64,000 bases of DNA from Comamonadaceae bacterium 2PF (GCA_005502875.1 SCMV01000019.1:1-64000); one strand, 5' to 3'; counted from the stretch's first letter, positions 17,783 through 26,711 are shown. Numbers and translations are program-made. Notes: a model not told the origin generated them from the letters alone.

Positions 17783-19362
17783 GTTCAACTGACGCCTCCA
17801 CAGAGAACGATTTGCCCAGCCGGCTTGGCATGGCGCGTTTGACCATGTCTGAGCTGGGCGCGTGCGAGCCCTGTTTCGATCTGTTGGCTTTTGTGGATTG
17901 CGTGCGCATGGGCTGCGCGTTCGTCAGGGATGCAACTGGCGTGCTGTTGCTGTTGATCACGGATGTTCAGGACGTTGACTTGCGTGCGTGGGCTCGCTCA
18001 AAGGTGGGGCCGTTCAAAGTAGCTTGGGTGACACAGGCAACGCTGGAAGCTTGGTTGGCGCATTGCGAGCGCCACATGAGCGCGTTGGGGACCATGGCTT
18101 TGTCCGATGGCGCGGCGTCAAGCCAATCAGAGGCCGATCGTGCCGAGCAGCTGAGCCTGTATCAAATCGGCGCAGACGAGAGCCCTGCCGTGCGGTTTGT
18201 GAACTCAACGCTGTTCGACGCGTTGAGGACGGGCGCTTCGGATGTCCATTTGGAGTCCACGCCAGGCGGCATGGCCGTCAAGTTCCGGATCGATGGCGTT
18301 TTGAACTTGCAAAGGCACCTTGACCACCGTGAACTGGCTGCCCAAGCCGTCAGTCGGATCAAGGTGATGGCGCAATTGGACATCGCTGAGCGACGTGTGC
18401 CGCAAGATGGTCGGCTGCAGATCGGCTACGAAGGCCGGACCGTCGATGTGCGCGTGTCCATCATGCCCAGCATCCACGGCGAAGATGCCGTGCTCCGAGT
18501 TCTGGATCGCCAGCATCTGGCGAGAACGCTTGAGGGGCTGACGCTCGCCAAGCTTGGGTTCAATCCGGAAGCCATCACGGCCCTGGAGCGGTGGAGCAAG
18601 CGAGCGCACGGCATGTTGCTTGTGACGGGGCCAACTGGATCTGGCAAGACGACAACCCTCTACGCCACCATCAATCAGACATTGAACACCCGTGACAAGG
18701 TCATCACCATTGAAGATCCTGTTGAGTACCAGTTGCCTGGTGTGTTGCAGATTCCTGTGAACGAAAAGAAAGGCCTCACTTTTGCCCGAGGCTTGAGGTC
18801 GATCCTGCGTCATGACCCAGACAAGATCCTGGTCGGAGAGATCCGGGATGCCGACACCGCCCAAATAGCTGTTCAATCTGCTTTGACCGGGCACCTCGTT
18901 TTCACGACGGTCCACGCGAACACGGCTTTCGATGTCGTGGGGCGCTTCACCCAATTCGGCATTGACCCCTACACCTTTGCTTCCGCCATCAATGGCATCG
19001 TTTCGCAGCGACTGCTGCGCAAGGTGTGTGGGGCGTGTCACTTGCCTGCTTCAGAGCCATCGGATTTGCCTGATATCGAGGACATGCATCAACTGGACGG
19101 CGAGAGATGGGGGAGCCCACGTTGGGTGAAGGCCGTCGGCTGCGAAGCGTGTCGAGGAACCGGATACGCAGGGCGGTTCGCCTTGGGCGAGGTCTTGGAG
19201 CTGACCAATGTGATGAAAGGCCTCATCGCCGCACGTGCGCCACTGGATCAGATACAGCGCCACGCTCTGGCCGAGGGTTGGCAGAGTTTGAGGTCCTTGG
19301 CGCTTCGAGCGGCTGCAGCTGGCCTCACCACCATGGAAGAGGTGGATCGTGTGGCTTCTTGA
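17779..19362 (+). CDS. gspE: Type II secretion / pilus assembly ATPase GspE
   Basis: A 527-residue cytoplasmic ATPase of the GspE/PilB/MshE family that powers pseudopilus extension. Walker A is GPTGSGKTT at about residues 284-292. The Asp box ITIEDPVEY, the Walker B region ILVGEIRD and the His box VFTTVHANTA follow in order. Two CxxC pairs (CGAC and CEAC, the latter followed by RGTGYAGR) form the zinc-binding element of this family. Residues 1-150 are a divergent N-terminal domain that I cannot assign. The gene overlaps gspF by four bases and the next gene by fourteen. Confidence 0.92.
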   Translation: MSSTDASTENDLPSRLGMARLTMSELGACEPCFDLLAFVDCVRMGCAFVRDATGVLLLLITDVQDVDLRAWARSKVGPFKVAWVTQATLEAWLAHCERHMSALGTMALSDGAASSQSEADRAEQLSLYQIGADESPAVRFVNSTLFDALRTGASDVHLESTPGGMAVKFRIDGVLNLQRHLDHRELAAQAVSRIKVMAQLDIAERRVPQDGRLQIGYEGRTVDVRVSIMPSIHGEDAVLRVLDRQHLARTLEGLTLAKLGFNPEAITALERWSKRAHGMLLVTGPTGSGKTTTLYATINQTLNTRDKVITIEDPVEYQLPGVLQIPVNEKKGLTFARGLRSILRHDPDKILVGEIRDADTAQIAVQSALTGHLVFTTVHANTAFDVVGRFTQFGIDPYTFASAINGIVSQRLLRKVCGACHLPASEPSDLPDIEDMHQLDGERWGSPRWVKAVGCEACRGTGYAGRFALGEVLELTNVMKGLIAARAPLDQIQRHALAEGWQSLRSLALRAAAAGLTTMEEVDRVAS

Positions 19363-20185
19363 CCGTTTTTGGGGGGCTTCGTCATCCCAGGCTTTGCTGC
19401 ACATCGGGGCGAAAGCGGCGCGGTGGCATGTATTGACGCAGGGGCGATGGAAGGACCCCATCGAATGCATCATGGTTTCCGATGGGGTTGCGGGGGTCAG
19501 CGACCTCCGATTCAGCCTGGGGCGACTCCAGGAAGATGGGGGCATCGATCCTGCTACCCCCTGTCGAGTTTTGCTTGACAGCCATTGGGCGTCGGTGTGT
19601 TGGCTCCAAGCAGGCGAGCAGCCGTTTGCTCCGAAATCCTTTCTGGCCCTTGCTGCCCACAGGTTCTCTCATTTGTATGGCGGCGCGCCCGCTAGCTGGC
19701 ACGTGGTGTCGCCCTACTTGGTCGGAGATCAAGCGGCGATGGCGTTTGGGCTGCCTGAGGCGGTTTCGGCAACTCTGAGATCGGCTTTTTCAGGGCGACT
19801 CGAAGTTGATTCAGTCCTGCATGTCGCGCAGCGATTTCGGACCCAGATGTTGCGTAGGGATCGCACCAGAATCAGCCACCTTTGCTTGCTGGAGGATGAC
19901 CGCATGCTGATTCAGACATGGAGTCATCGCAAGTTGCTTGGGTGTCACCCATGTGTTGATCTGCCGATGGACATGGATGACTTGCTTTCACAAGTCCGGA
20001 CGGAGCGTCTTCGTCTGTCGGACATGCATGATGTTGAGTTGCCCAACGAGCGAGTGTTCGTAGAGGTATTCTCGGCGCGGCCTTCGGTCCATTGGCAACT
20101 GCATGCGGTTGAAGCGGTGGCTGGCGAAGAACATGTGACGGTGAGGACTGGGGTATCAGAGCTATTTCAGGGGGCGAAGCTGTGA
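19349..20185 (+). CDS. Unknown protein in the secretion operon, possible PilM/MshI-like cytoplasmic component
   Basis: A 278-residue protein with no signal peptide and no transmembrane segment, starting at a GTG that overlaps the end of gspE. I recognise no motif with certainty. It sits immediately before PilN-, PilO- and PilP-like genes. In MSHA and type IV pilus operons that place is held by an actin-like PilM/MshI protein, and in type II systems by the cytoplasmic half of GspL. This role is suggested by gene order only. Confidence 0.55.
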   Translation: MWLLDRFWGASSSQALLHIGAKAARWHVLTQGRWKDPIECIMVSDGVAGVSDLRFSLGRLQEDGGIDPATPCRVLLDSHWASVCWLQAGEQPFAPKSFLALAAHRFSHLYGGAPASWHVVSPYLVGDQAAMAFGLPEAVSATLRSAFSGRLEVDSVLHVAQRFRTQMLRRDRTRISHLCLLEDDRMLIQTWSHRKLLGCHPCVDLPMDMDDLLSQVRTERLRLSDMHDVELPNERVFVEVFSARPSVHWQLHAVEAVAGEEHVTVRTGVSELFQGAKL

Positions 20186-20742
20186 TCGCTCGATTGACGT
20201 TTGGGACGTCCCGCTCAAGTTCACGGAGGGCCGTCGCGGTGTTCATTGTGGGCGTTGCCTCACTGGCATTGACCGTGACTTGGGCTTGGCGTGTTCGTCA
20301 GGATTTGGCTACTGCCGAGAGGCTTCAGCGAGAGGCGATTGCGCGCAACGAACGCACTCTGGCGCAAGCTGAGGAAGCAATTGCGAGGGCGCGGCAGCTT
20401 GCGGCGGAGAGGCATCTTGACCCCAAATGGGTGAACGTCGAACGAGAACTTGCGTTGCCCTGGATCGCCACACTGAGCACACTGGAACGAACGACTCGAC
20501 CGCCTGTGTATGTGTTGGCCTTCAAGCCAGACATGAAAGACGGGTTCTTCACGCTCGAGGGAGAGTCTGACGACCTCGAAGATGTGCTCAGATATGTCAG
20601 AGAACTGGACGAGAACGATGATCTGGAGGGCGTGATGTTGCTGAGTCATCAGACATCGCGTCACCCTGAGTCAGGGCGCAGTCGCGTTGTTTTCACCTTG
20701 CGTGGCAAGTACGCTCATGGTGCGACAAGGGAGCAGCCATGA
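20182..20742 (+). CDS. PilN/GspL-like bitopic membrane protein
   Basis: A 186-residue protein with a short cytoplasmic N-terminus, one transmembrane segment (about residues 18-36), a helical charged stretch likely to form a coiled coil (about 38-75, rich in Ala, Glu, Arg and Gln), and a ferredoxin-like periplasmic domain. This is the PilN plan. It starts at GTG 20182 overlapping the previous stop and overlaps the next gene by ATGA. It likely forms the inner-membrane alignment complex with the next two products. Confidence 0.6.
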   Translation: MIARLTFGTSRSSSRRAVAVFIVGVASLALTVTWAWRVRQDLATAERLQREAIARNERTLAQAEEAIARARQLAAERHLDPKWVNVERELALPWIATLSTLERTTRPPVYVLAFKPDMKDGFFTLEGESDDLEDVLRYVRELDENDDLEGVMLLSHQTSRHPESGRSRVVFTLRGKYAHGATREQP

Positions 20743-21296
20743 AGAGTTGGCGAACCGATTTGATCGTGCGGGTTTGGCGATGGGGGCAGAGCTTGGGGCC
20801 GATGGGTTCGGTTGGCTGCCTCTTTCTGTTGCTGGCAACGTGCGTCACGACTTGGGCTTGGCTTCAGCAACAGAAGATTCATGCTTTAAAGCCTCCTGAG
20901 CAATTGAATGTGGTCCTACCTCAGGAAAAGTCGGCTGTCGTGTCATCACGAAACGTCAGCTTGCCTTTAAGAAAGGACATTCCTGCCCTACTGGATAGCG
21001 TTCGCGGGGCATTCGTGGGCGCAAAAGTGGGGTGGCCGGAGGCTGAGTACAAGTACTCTTCACTCAGTGACGACTCGCTGGCGCATGTCGAGGTGCGGAC
21101 GGCTTTCAAGGCTACGTACCCTCAGGTGAAGGCTCTCGTGGCGGAGATCATGGATCGATGCCCCTCCATGGGCGTGCGTGCTTGGACCATGGGGCGACCG
21201 AATGCAGACGCGCCTGAGTTGGATGTGAGCATGACTTGGGTTGTGTTTTTCCATGATCAGCATGACGACAATCCCGATGCTGGCGGTGCCCCATGA
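20739..21296 (+). CDS. PilO/GspM/MshJ-like inner membrane protein
   Basis: A 185-residue protein with one transmembrane helix at about residues 23-43 followed by a periplasmic alpha/beta domain. Size, topology and position between the PilN-like and PilP-like genes fit PilO/MshJ/GspM. Sequence motifs are too divergent for a firm name. Both ends overlap neighbours by four bases, so translation is probably coupled. Confidence 0.55.
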   Translation: MKSWRTDLIVRVWRWGQSLGPMGSVGCLFLLLATCVTTWAWLQQQKIHALKPPEQLNVVLPQEKSAVVSSRNVSLPLRKDIPALLDSVRGAFVGAKVGWPEAEYKYSSLSDDSLAHVEVRTAFKATYPQVKALVAEIMDRCPSMGVRAWTMGRPNADAPELDVSMTWVVFFHDQHDDNPDAGGAP

Positions 21297-21895
21297 AGCG
21301 GCATCGCATGGGGCTCCTCGTTGCGTCGGCGTTGGGTTTGGCGGCGCTGAACTGGTTCGATCCTTGGCGTCCGGAGGCGAATCGCGACAGCGATACCTTG
21401 GTGGGAGTTGCGATGCCGATCGAACCGGCATCCCGACCTGTTTCAAGAATCACCGCCGATTCATCGATGGCACTGGCACAGCAGCAGCTTGGACGCAACG
21501 ACGTGACCCTGAATCCGAAGGCAAACCTGTTCGTTTCCAGGTCGGAGGTGATGGCCGAAGCTCAGGCGGCAGCTCAAAAGGCGGAGCGTCGACTTCTGCG
21601 GACCCTGCCTTCACCCATTGTTGTGGCCGTGGCAAATCCGGAACCAGAGGAATTGCCTCCGCCGGTGCGAGTGCTTGGCACTTGGCTGGAGGGCGGTGTG
21701 TGGTCGGCGTTCCTTGCCACGTCAAACGGAACGACCATGATCGCCCATTCGTCTGTGGTGCTGGGTCGCTACCAAGTTCACATCCTTGACGGCAAACAAA
21801 TCGCACTGCGAGACACACAATCCCAGCGAATCTGGACGTGGTCCGCATCGGCCGCTTTGTCTGCCTCAGGATGGCAAAGAGAGTTGAAGCAATGA
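21293..21895 (+). CDS. PilP/GspC/MshK-like periplasmic linker protein
   Basis: A 200-residue protein with an N-terminal anchor (about residues 8-20), a variable Ala/Gln-rich linker, a proline-rich stretch (PEELPPPVRVLGTW) and a small beta domain. The PPxxxLG then beta-barrel plan (VLGTWLEGG, then IAHSSVVLGRYQV) is that of the homology region of GspC, PilP and MshK, which contacts the N-terminal domains of the secretin. The secretin gene follows directly with an ATGA overlap. Confidence 0.6.
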   Translation: MKRHRMGLLVASALGLAALNWFDPWRPEANRDSDTLVGVAMPIEPASRPVSRITADSSMALAQQQLGRNDVTLNPKANLFVSRSEVMAEAQAAAQKAERRLLRTLPSPIVVAVANPEPEELPPPVRVLGTWLEGGVWSAFLATSNGTTMIAHSSVVLGRYQVHILDGKQIALRDTQSQRIWTWSASAALSASGWQRELKQ

Positions 21896-23877
21896 ACGAT
21901 TTGTCCAAGGCCATCCGTTTGGGTGGTGTCGTGCTTTTGTTGGGCTCCTTGGCGGCTTGCGCTGGCTATCAGAGCCACAGACAAGGCATGACCGCAATTT
22001 CCGATGGACGCATCGCGGAGGGCGTTTTGTCCTTGCAGCAGGCGACGCTCGAGGCTCCGTCCGATGATGGTTATCGCCGGGCTTTCATTCTTCAAAGGGA
22101 TGCCGCTGCGGTGAAGTTGCTGAGGAATGCGGAGTTGGCCGTTGAAGCGGGGCAGTATTCAGAGGCCAGCGAGATTTTTGCGGAACTGGAGAAATTCCTG
22201 TCGAATGATGCGCGGGTGATCAAAGGGCGGAATGAACTGGAGGTGGCCCAACGGCATGCCAGGGTGCTGGAGTCCGCGCAGGATCATGCTGACAAGCGGG
22301 AGTGGGATCAAGCCGTAGCGATGGCGCGACAGGTGCTGTCCGAGGATCCCCGCAGCCGCCGAGCAAACGGTTTGCTGAAGCGATGGCTCCGCATGCATGC
22401 CGATGCGTCCAGCAAAGAGTTGGGCGTGTATCCAAAGCTCAAGGCTGCCTATCGAAAACCCGTTTCACTCAGCTTCACTGGCGCCAGCCTGAGACAGGTG
22501 TTCGAGTCCCTCAAGTTGGCATCGGGGATCAACTACGTGTTTGACAAAGATGTGCAGCAAGAGGCCAGAACGACCCTATCGGTCACGGGGAAGCCCGTCG
22601 AAGATGTATTAAGGCTGGTGCTGGCAACCAATCAACTTGAGCACAGGGTCTTGGACGAGGACACGCTGCTGATCTATCCCAATCTGCCAAACAAAGTGGC
22701 AGATTATAGGGAGATGGTTGTCAGAGCTTTTTACTTGACCAACGCTGATGTCAACAAGACTGCGTCCCTGATCAAGTCCATGGCCAAGGTCAAGGAGGTG
22801 CATGTCGATGAGAGGTTGAATCTCCTTCTGATCCGAGACTCCGCTGAAGCAGTGAGGCTTGCAGAAAAGCTGATTGCAACAGCGGACATGGCCGAACCAG
22901 AGGTGATGCTAGAGCTGGAGGTCATGGAAGTTAACGTCAGCCGTCTTGTTCAAGCGGGCATCCAGTGGCCGACCTCTGTGTCCGCTTCTGTGAGGGGGGC
23001 TTCTGGCGTTCCTGGGCAGCTAACCCTGGATGAGTTCCATGACAAGAGCAAGTCTTTGGTGCGTTTGAACTTCGGTGATCCCATCGCCTCCATTCAGCTG
23101 AGGAGTCAGAAGGGAGATTCGAATTTGTTGGCGAACCCGCGTGTTCGTGTTCGGAACAGACAATTGGCCAAAATCATGATCGGTGACAAAGTGCCCGTGA
23201 TCACTGTGACGAACACAGCCAATGTCGGAACTGCTGAATCTGTCAGCTACTTGGATGTGGGCCTCAAGCTCAATATTGAGCCAGCGATTTCGTTGGACGA
23301 AGAGGTCACGATGAAGTTGGATCTGGAGGTCTCGAACATCATCGACACCATCACCCGTTCAACAGGAACCCAGACCTACCGCCTTGGTACGCGCAACACC
23401 TCAACAGTGTTGAGGGTGCGTGATGGCGAGACCAGTGTGTTGGCAGGCTTGATACAAAAAGAGGATCGACGATCCAACACTGGCTTGCCTGGATTGAATG
23501 AGTTGCCTCTGTTGAGCAGGATTTTTGGTGCGGGTCAGGACTCTGATTCCAAAACTGAAATTGTGCTGCTGATCACTCCGCGCATTCTGCGCAATGTTGA
23601 ACTGCCCGGTGTCGGTCTTCAAGAGTTTGGCTCCGGGACTGAAACCGCTGTTGGCGCGCCCCCCATCCAGTTGGGGGTGACGAAAGATGGCGGAGTGCCT
23701 ACCGCGCCGGCGCCGACGAGTCCAGGCTTGGTGAACGAGCCGCCTACATCTCAAAGTGGGCAGGGTAGTCCATTGCCTGGCAAAGGGGTGCCCGAGATGC
23801 CGCCCCCAAAAGTAAGCCCACCGCCTTTGGTTCTTGATCCTGGCAAATTTTCTTTGCCGCCCTCATTGATCAAATGA
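21892..23877 (+). CDS. Lipoprotein secretin, GspD/PulD/MshL family
   Basis: A 661-residue outer-membrane channel protein. ATG 21892 was chosen because it overlaps the previous stop and gives a lipoprotein signal peptide with lipobox LAAC (Cys23), so no separate pilotin need be assumed. Residues 30-180 are helical and repeat-like (TPR-type). Residues of about 195-270 form the secretin/STN N domain (FTGASLRQVFESL), and 275-345 a second N domain. The secretin core runs from about 350 to 570, with LLANPRVRVRNRQLAKIMIGDKVPVIT and the terminal VLAGLIQKE...GLPGLNELPLLSRIFG signature. The last 90 residues are Pro/Gly-rich. The TPR-plus-secretin plan resembles MshL-like proteins more than classical GspD. 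Confidence 0.88.
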   Translation: MNDLSKAIRLGGVVLLLGSLAACAGYQSHRQGMTAISDGRIAEGVLSLQQATLEAPSDDGYRRAFILQRDAAAVKLLRNAELAVEAGQYSEASEIFAELEKFLSNDARVIKGRNELEVAQRHARVLESAQDHADKREWDQAVAMARQVLSEDPRSRRANGLLKRWLRMHADASSKELGVYPKLKAAYRKPVSLSFTGASLRQVFESLKLASGINYVFDKDVQQEARTTLSVTGKPVEDVLRLVLATNQLEHRVLDEDTLLIYPNLPNKVADYREMVVRAFYLTNADVNKTASLIKSMAKVKEVHVDERLNLLLIRDSAEAVRLAEKLIATADMAEPEVMLELEVMEVNVSRLVQAGIQWPTSVSASVRGASGVPGQLTLDEFHDKSKSLVRLNFGDPIASIQLRSQKGDSNLLANPRVRVRNRQLAKIMIGDKVPVITVTNTANVGTAESVSYLDVGLKLNIEPAISLDEEVTMKLDLEVSNIIDTITRSTGTQTYRLGTRNTSTVLRVRDGETSVLAGLIQKEDRRSNTGLPGLNELPLLSRIFGAGQDSDSKTEIVLLITPRILRNVELPGVGLQEFGSGTETAVGAPPIQLGVTKDGGVPTAPAPTSPGLVNEPPTSQSGQGSPLPGKGVPEMPPPKVSPPPLVLDPGKFSLPPSLIK

Positions 23878-24377
23878 TGCCATCGCTTGTCTCAAGATGC
23901 GCTACCCGCTGGGCACAGGGTTTCAGCTTGGTGGAGTTGCTGGTGGTTGTGGCCATCGTCTCTGTGCTCTCGACAATTGGATTGCCGCTGGCGGAACTGA
24001 GTCACAAGCGAGCACAAGAAGAAGAACTCAGGGTCGCCTTGCGGCAAATTCGTTTCGCTTTGGATGAGTACAAAACAGCTGTCAATGATGGACATGTGCT
24101 CAAGAGAGAGGGCGACAGCGGCTACCCGCCTGACTTGGCGACGCTGGTGCGAGGAGTTCCTGATGCAAAGTCCCCGCAGGGGCGCAGGCTGTACTTTTTG
24201 AGGCGCATCCCGCGAGACCCTTTCGCTTCCACGAGTGTGCTGTCAGCGGATGACACATGGGCTCTGCGTAGCTACGCCAGTCCGGCGGATTCGCCTGCAC
24301 CAGGACGGGATGTGTACGATGTGTACTCAAAGTCCACGCTGACCGGGCTGAATGGGGTGCGGTACCGTGATTGGTGA
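23874..24377 (+). CDS. Minor pseudopilin with prepilin-type N-terminus
   Basis: A 167-residue pilin-like protein. The ATG at 23874 overlaps the secretin stop; a second ATG follows immediately. The prepilin peptidase site is G then FSLVELLVVVAIVSVLS, with Glu at +5. The C-terminal half ends in a YDVYSKS motif like that of the next pseudopilin. It probably forms part of the pseudopilus tip. Confidence 0.82.
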   Translation: MMPSLVSRCATRWAQGFSLVELLVVVAIVSVLSTIGLPLAELSHKRAQEEELRVALRQIRFALDEYKTAVNDGHVLKREGDSGYPPDLATLVRGVPDAKSPQGRRLYFLRRIPRDPFASTSVLSADDTWALRSYASPADSPAPGRDVYDVYSKSTLTGLNGVRYRDW

Positions 24378-24759
24378 GAATTCTTGGCTGGATAAGCGCG
24401 GTTTTACTTTGATTGAGCTCCTGATCGCCCTGGCCATCATGGCGACGTTGTTGTCCATCGTCGCTCCGCGATACATGGACTCCTTGGACCGTGCCAGTGA
24501 GGCTGCACTGAGAACCAACCTCAGGAGCATCAGGGAGGCCATTGATCAATACAAGGCAGACAAGGCTGCCTATCCCCCTGCGCTGCAGGATCTGGTGAGC
24601 GAGCGGTATCTGAGATCGATCCCCGTCGATCCAGCAACAGATCGATCCGACTCATGGATCATTGTCCCGCCTCCTGATGGTGCTGCCTCTGGGGTGTACG
24701 ACGTGAAGAGCAGGGCAACAGGTGTTGCGCCGAGCGGTCGTGTGTACTCAGACATGTGA
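24352..24759 (+). CDS. Minor pseudopilin with prepilin-type N-terminus
   Basis: A 135-residue pilin-like protein overlapping the previous gene by 26 bases; GTG 24367 is an equally possible start. The leader ends DKRG, followed by FTLIELLIALAIMATLLS with Glu at +5. The C-terminal domain has the pattern YPPALQDLVSERYLRSIPVDPAT and YDVKS, typical of short GspG/H-type pseudopilins. Confidence 0.82.
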   Translation: MGCGTVIGENSWLDKRGFTLIELLIALAIMATLLSIVAPRYMDSLDRASEAALRTNLRSIREAIDQYKADKAAYPPALQDLVSERYLRSIPVDPATDRSDSWIIVPPPDGAASGVYDVKSRATGVAPSGRVYSDM

Positions 24760-24762
24760 GCC

Positions 24763-25197
24763 ATGCAGCCCTTGTGCGTTAAGAAATCATCCAACGCCAA
24801 GCGGAATGCTTTTCGTGGGTTTACATACGTTGGGGTCCTGCTGGGTGTTGCTTTGGTGGGTTTGGCCTTGGGGGGCGCAGCGCAGCTCGCGAGTAAGCAG
24901 GTTGAGCGTCAGCGTGCTGCGCAGGCCGATTGGGCATTCCGCCAGTACAGGGCGGCGCTGCTTAGTTATCACAAGGCTGCGCCAGGTGCCGAGCGTAAGA
25001 TGCCGCCCGCGTTGGATGATCTGCTCACCGATCGCAGATATTTGGGCATCGTTCGTCACCTGAGGCGTTTGTATGAAGTTCCGTGTCAGGATGGACGCCA
25101 GGCGGTACTGACATACGCTTCTCGAGGAAGCGTGGCTGAATTGCGAGCCGCATGTGGTTTGGACGCTCCTAAGGTGCTAGTCGTGCAAGCAGAATGA
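24763..25197 (+). CDS. Divergent pseudopilin lacking the +5 glutamate
   Basis: A 144-residue protein with a basic leader ending AFRG, then FTYVGVLLGVALVGLALGG, a pilin-like hydrophobic stretch. Position +5 is Gly rather than Glu. In known systems the GspK subunit at the pseudopilus tip lacks this Glu, so this protein may cap the filament. Two cysteines near the C-terminus (CQDG and AACG) could form a disulfide. It follows the previous gene by three bases. Confidence 0.65.
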   Translation: MQPLCVKKSSNAKRNAFRGFTYVGVLLGVALVGLALGGAAQLASKQVERQRAAQADWAFRQYRAALLSYHKAAPGAERKMPPALDDLLTDRRYLGIVRHLRRLYEVPCQDGRQAVLTYASRGSVAELRAACGLDAPKVLVVQAE

Positions 25198-25230
25198 AGC
25201 CTCTGTCGTCAAAACAAACAACGCCCCCAC

Positions 25231-26469
25231 ATGCCAGTTTCCAACAGAACATCGCAAGCCTTGATCCCATCGCTGCGAGTGGCTCTGCTGCATCCCTCGG
25301 AGTTTGCTCAGTACGGTGGCGACGCATACGTCATGCATTGGCGTCATTCCGTCAACAGGGCCAGTGTTGAGGTGCTGACGCCCCTCGTGGGGCAGAAGCC
25401 AATCAGGTCGCTGGGGGAGGCTAGGCGATGGGTTAGGGAGCGGGATTGGGCTGGGGTTGACGTCGTTCACGCCGAACTGCTGCCTGGATCCTCGTCGGCT
25501 TTTCATGTGCTCATGGCATTGTCCGAATTGCCCCGGCGGCCGGCACTGTCGGCAACCCCCCATGCGCCAGGTGCCATCTGTTGGCACCTTTTCTCTTGGC
25601 GTTTGCGTCTCTTCGCTTGGTGTGGGTTGGCGACGCCCGCTGCCTCAAAAGGGGGGCTCGCTTGGTGGCCTGGCTTGACGATGATGTTGGCGGAAAAGAA
25701 GCTCGCGAAGCGTTTGGACGGGCTTGTTGCTCACACTCCATCGTTGGCAGAGACGCTGATGCGCAGATTGAACGTGCCTGCGGGCAAGATTCATGTCATC
25801 CCCTATGGGGCGGTGACGATGCCGACTACACCTTTGCCCGATGATTCCACGCTGAGCGTATTGCATGTGAGCGCTTCATCCGACGCAGACGATCTGCGCG
25901 GTCTGTTGGGTGTGTTTGCAAAGTTAAAAAAGCTCAGACCAGAGCATGTAGGCCGGCTGAGCCTAACTCTGGCTGGCGCCTATGCAGAGTCCGCTCAGGG
26001 AGTCGATGAGTTGGTCCGTTTGATTGGCCGAAGCGGTTTGTCTGGCTTGGTCAAGCTGCATCCGGAGGTCTCCCCCAGCGAGATGCCCGCACTGATTCAG
26101 CGGCACCACTGTGTGGTCGTTTTACCCCCGAGGCCCCGAAAGATTGGGGTGAGTGGCGTGCTTGTCGGCGTTGTTAGTGCCTTTGTGTGGGCGCTCGGCG
26201 TCGGTCGCGGGGGCATCGTGTCGAACGAGGCCATACCTGCGGGGCAACTGCCGTCAGGTGCAGGTGTCATCCCCCAGGCAGGCGGGGGAGGCGAGGGGTT
26301 GTACAAGGTGCTCGAGTCGCTTCTGCTGGAGCCTGATGTCGTGTGCGCTTGGTCCAAGGCGGCGGCATCGGCTGCCCCGATTCACGACTGGGAGCGCATT
26401 GGTCATGCCTTCTATGGGCACTTTCGGCGGCTCAGTGAAAGAAGAGCTGCTGCTCGCTCGGGCACATGA
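25231..26469 (+). CDS. Putative GT-B glycosyltransferase
   Basis: A 412-residue protein resembling GT4-type glycosyltransferases. An N-terminal Rossmann-like half (RVALLHPSEFAQYGGDAYV, then VDVVHAELLPGSS) is followed by a mid-protein HTPSLAETLMRRLNVPAGKIHVIPYGA, which is the classical segment before the C-terminal donor domain. The usual EX7E motif is not evident, so the donor is unknown and activity is uncertain. It follows the last pseudopilin by 33 bases and could belong to the same transcript; glycosylation of a pilin-like or exported protein is one possibility. Confidence 0.65.
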   Translation: MPVSNRTSQALIPSLRVALLHPSEFAQYGGDAYVMHWRHSVNRASVEVLTPLVGQKPIRSLGEARRWVRERDWAGVDVVHAELLPGSSSAFHVLMALSELPRRPALSATPHAPGAICWHLFSWRLRLFAWCGLATPAASKGGLAWWPGLTMMLAEKKLAKRLDGLVAHTPSLAETLMRRLNVPAGKIHVIPYGAVTMPTTPLPDDSTLSVLHVSASSDADDLRGLLGVFAKLKKLRPEHVGRLSLTLAGAYAESAQGVDELVRLIGRSGLSGLVKLHPEVSPSEMPALIQRHHCVVVLPPRPRKIGVSGVLVGVVSAFVWALGVGRGGIVSNEAIPAGQLPSGAGVIPQAGGGGEGLYKVLESLLLEPDVVCAWSKAAASAAPIHDWERIGHAFYGHFRRLSERRAAARSGT

Positions 26470-26501
26470 TTGACGCAACTGTTGGGGAATAGCAGCATCT
26501 C

Positions 26502-26531
26502 TTGCGCGAGATTCCGGTTGTGTGCTAAAGT
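26502..26531 (+). promoter_or_regulatory. Probable sigma-70 promoter of the tRNA-Tyr/Gly/Thr-tuf unit
   Basis: TTGCGC (26502-26507) and TAAAGT (26526-26531) are separated by 18 bases. Transcription would begin about seven bases before the tRNA-Tyr gene. Confidence 0.55.
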
Positions 26532-26544
26532 CTAGGGCTTGCCT

Positions 26545-26630
26545 GGAGGGGTGGCCGAGTGGTTAAAGGCAGCAGACTGTAAATCTGCCCGCTTATGCGT
26601 ACGCTGGTTCGAATCCAGCCTCCTCCACCA
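26545..26630 (+). tRNA. tRNA-Tyr (GTA)
   Basis: An 86-base class II tRNA with a long variable arm. The acceptor stem GGAGGGG pairs with CCTCCTCC near the 3' end with one G-T pair, anticodon GTA is at 26579-26581, the T-loop GGTTCGAATCC is intact, and CCA is encoded. It is the first gene of the tRNA-tuf cluster. Confidence 0.95.
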
Positions 26631-26711
26631 GGCAAACCTGCTTTGCTGAACGCATCAAGACGCCGTGCAACAAGCATGTGCGGCCTGTGCGGGCAGCGGA
26701 ATGACTCCCGA

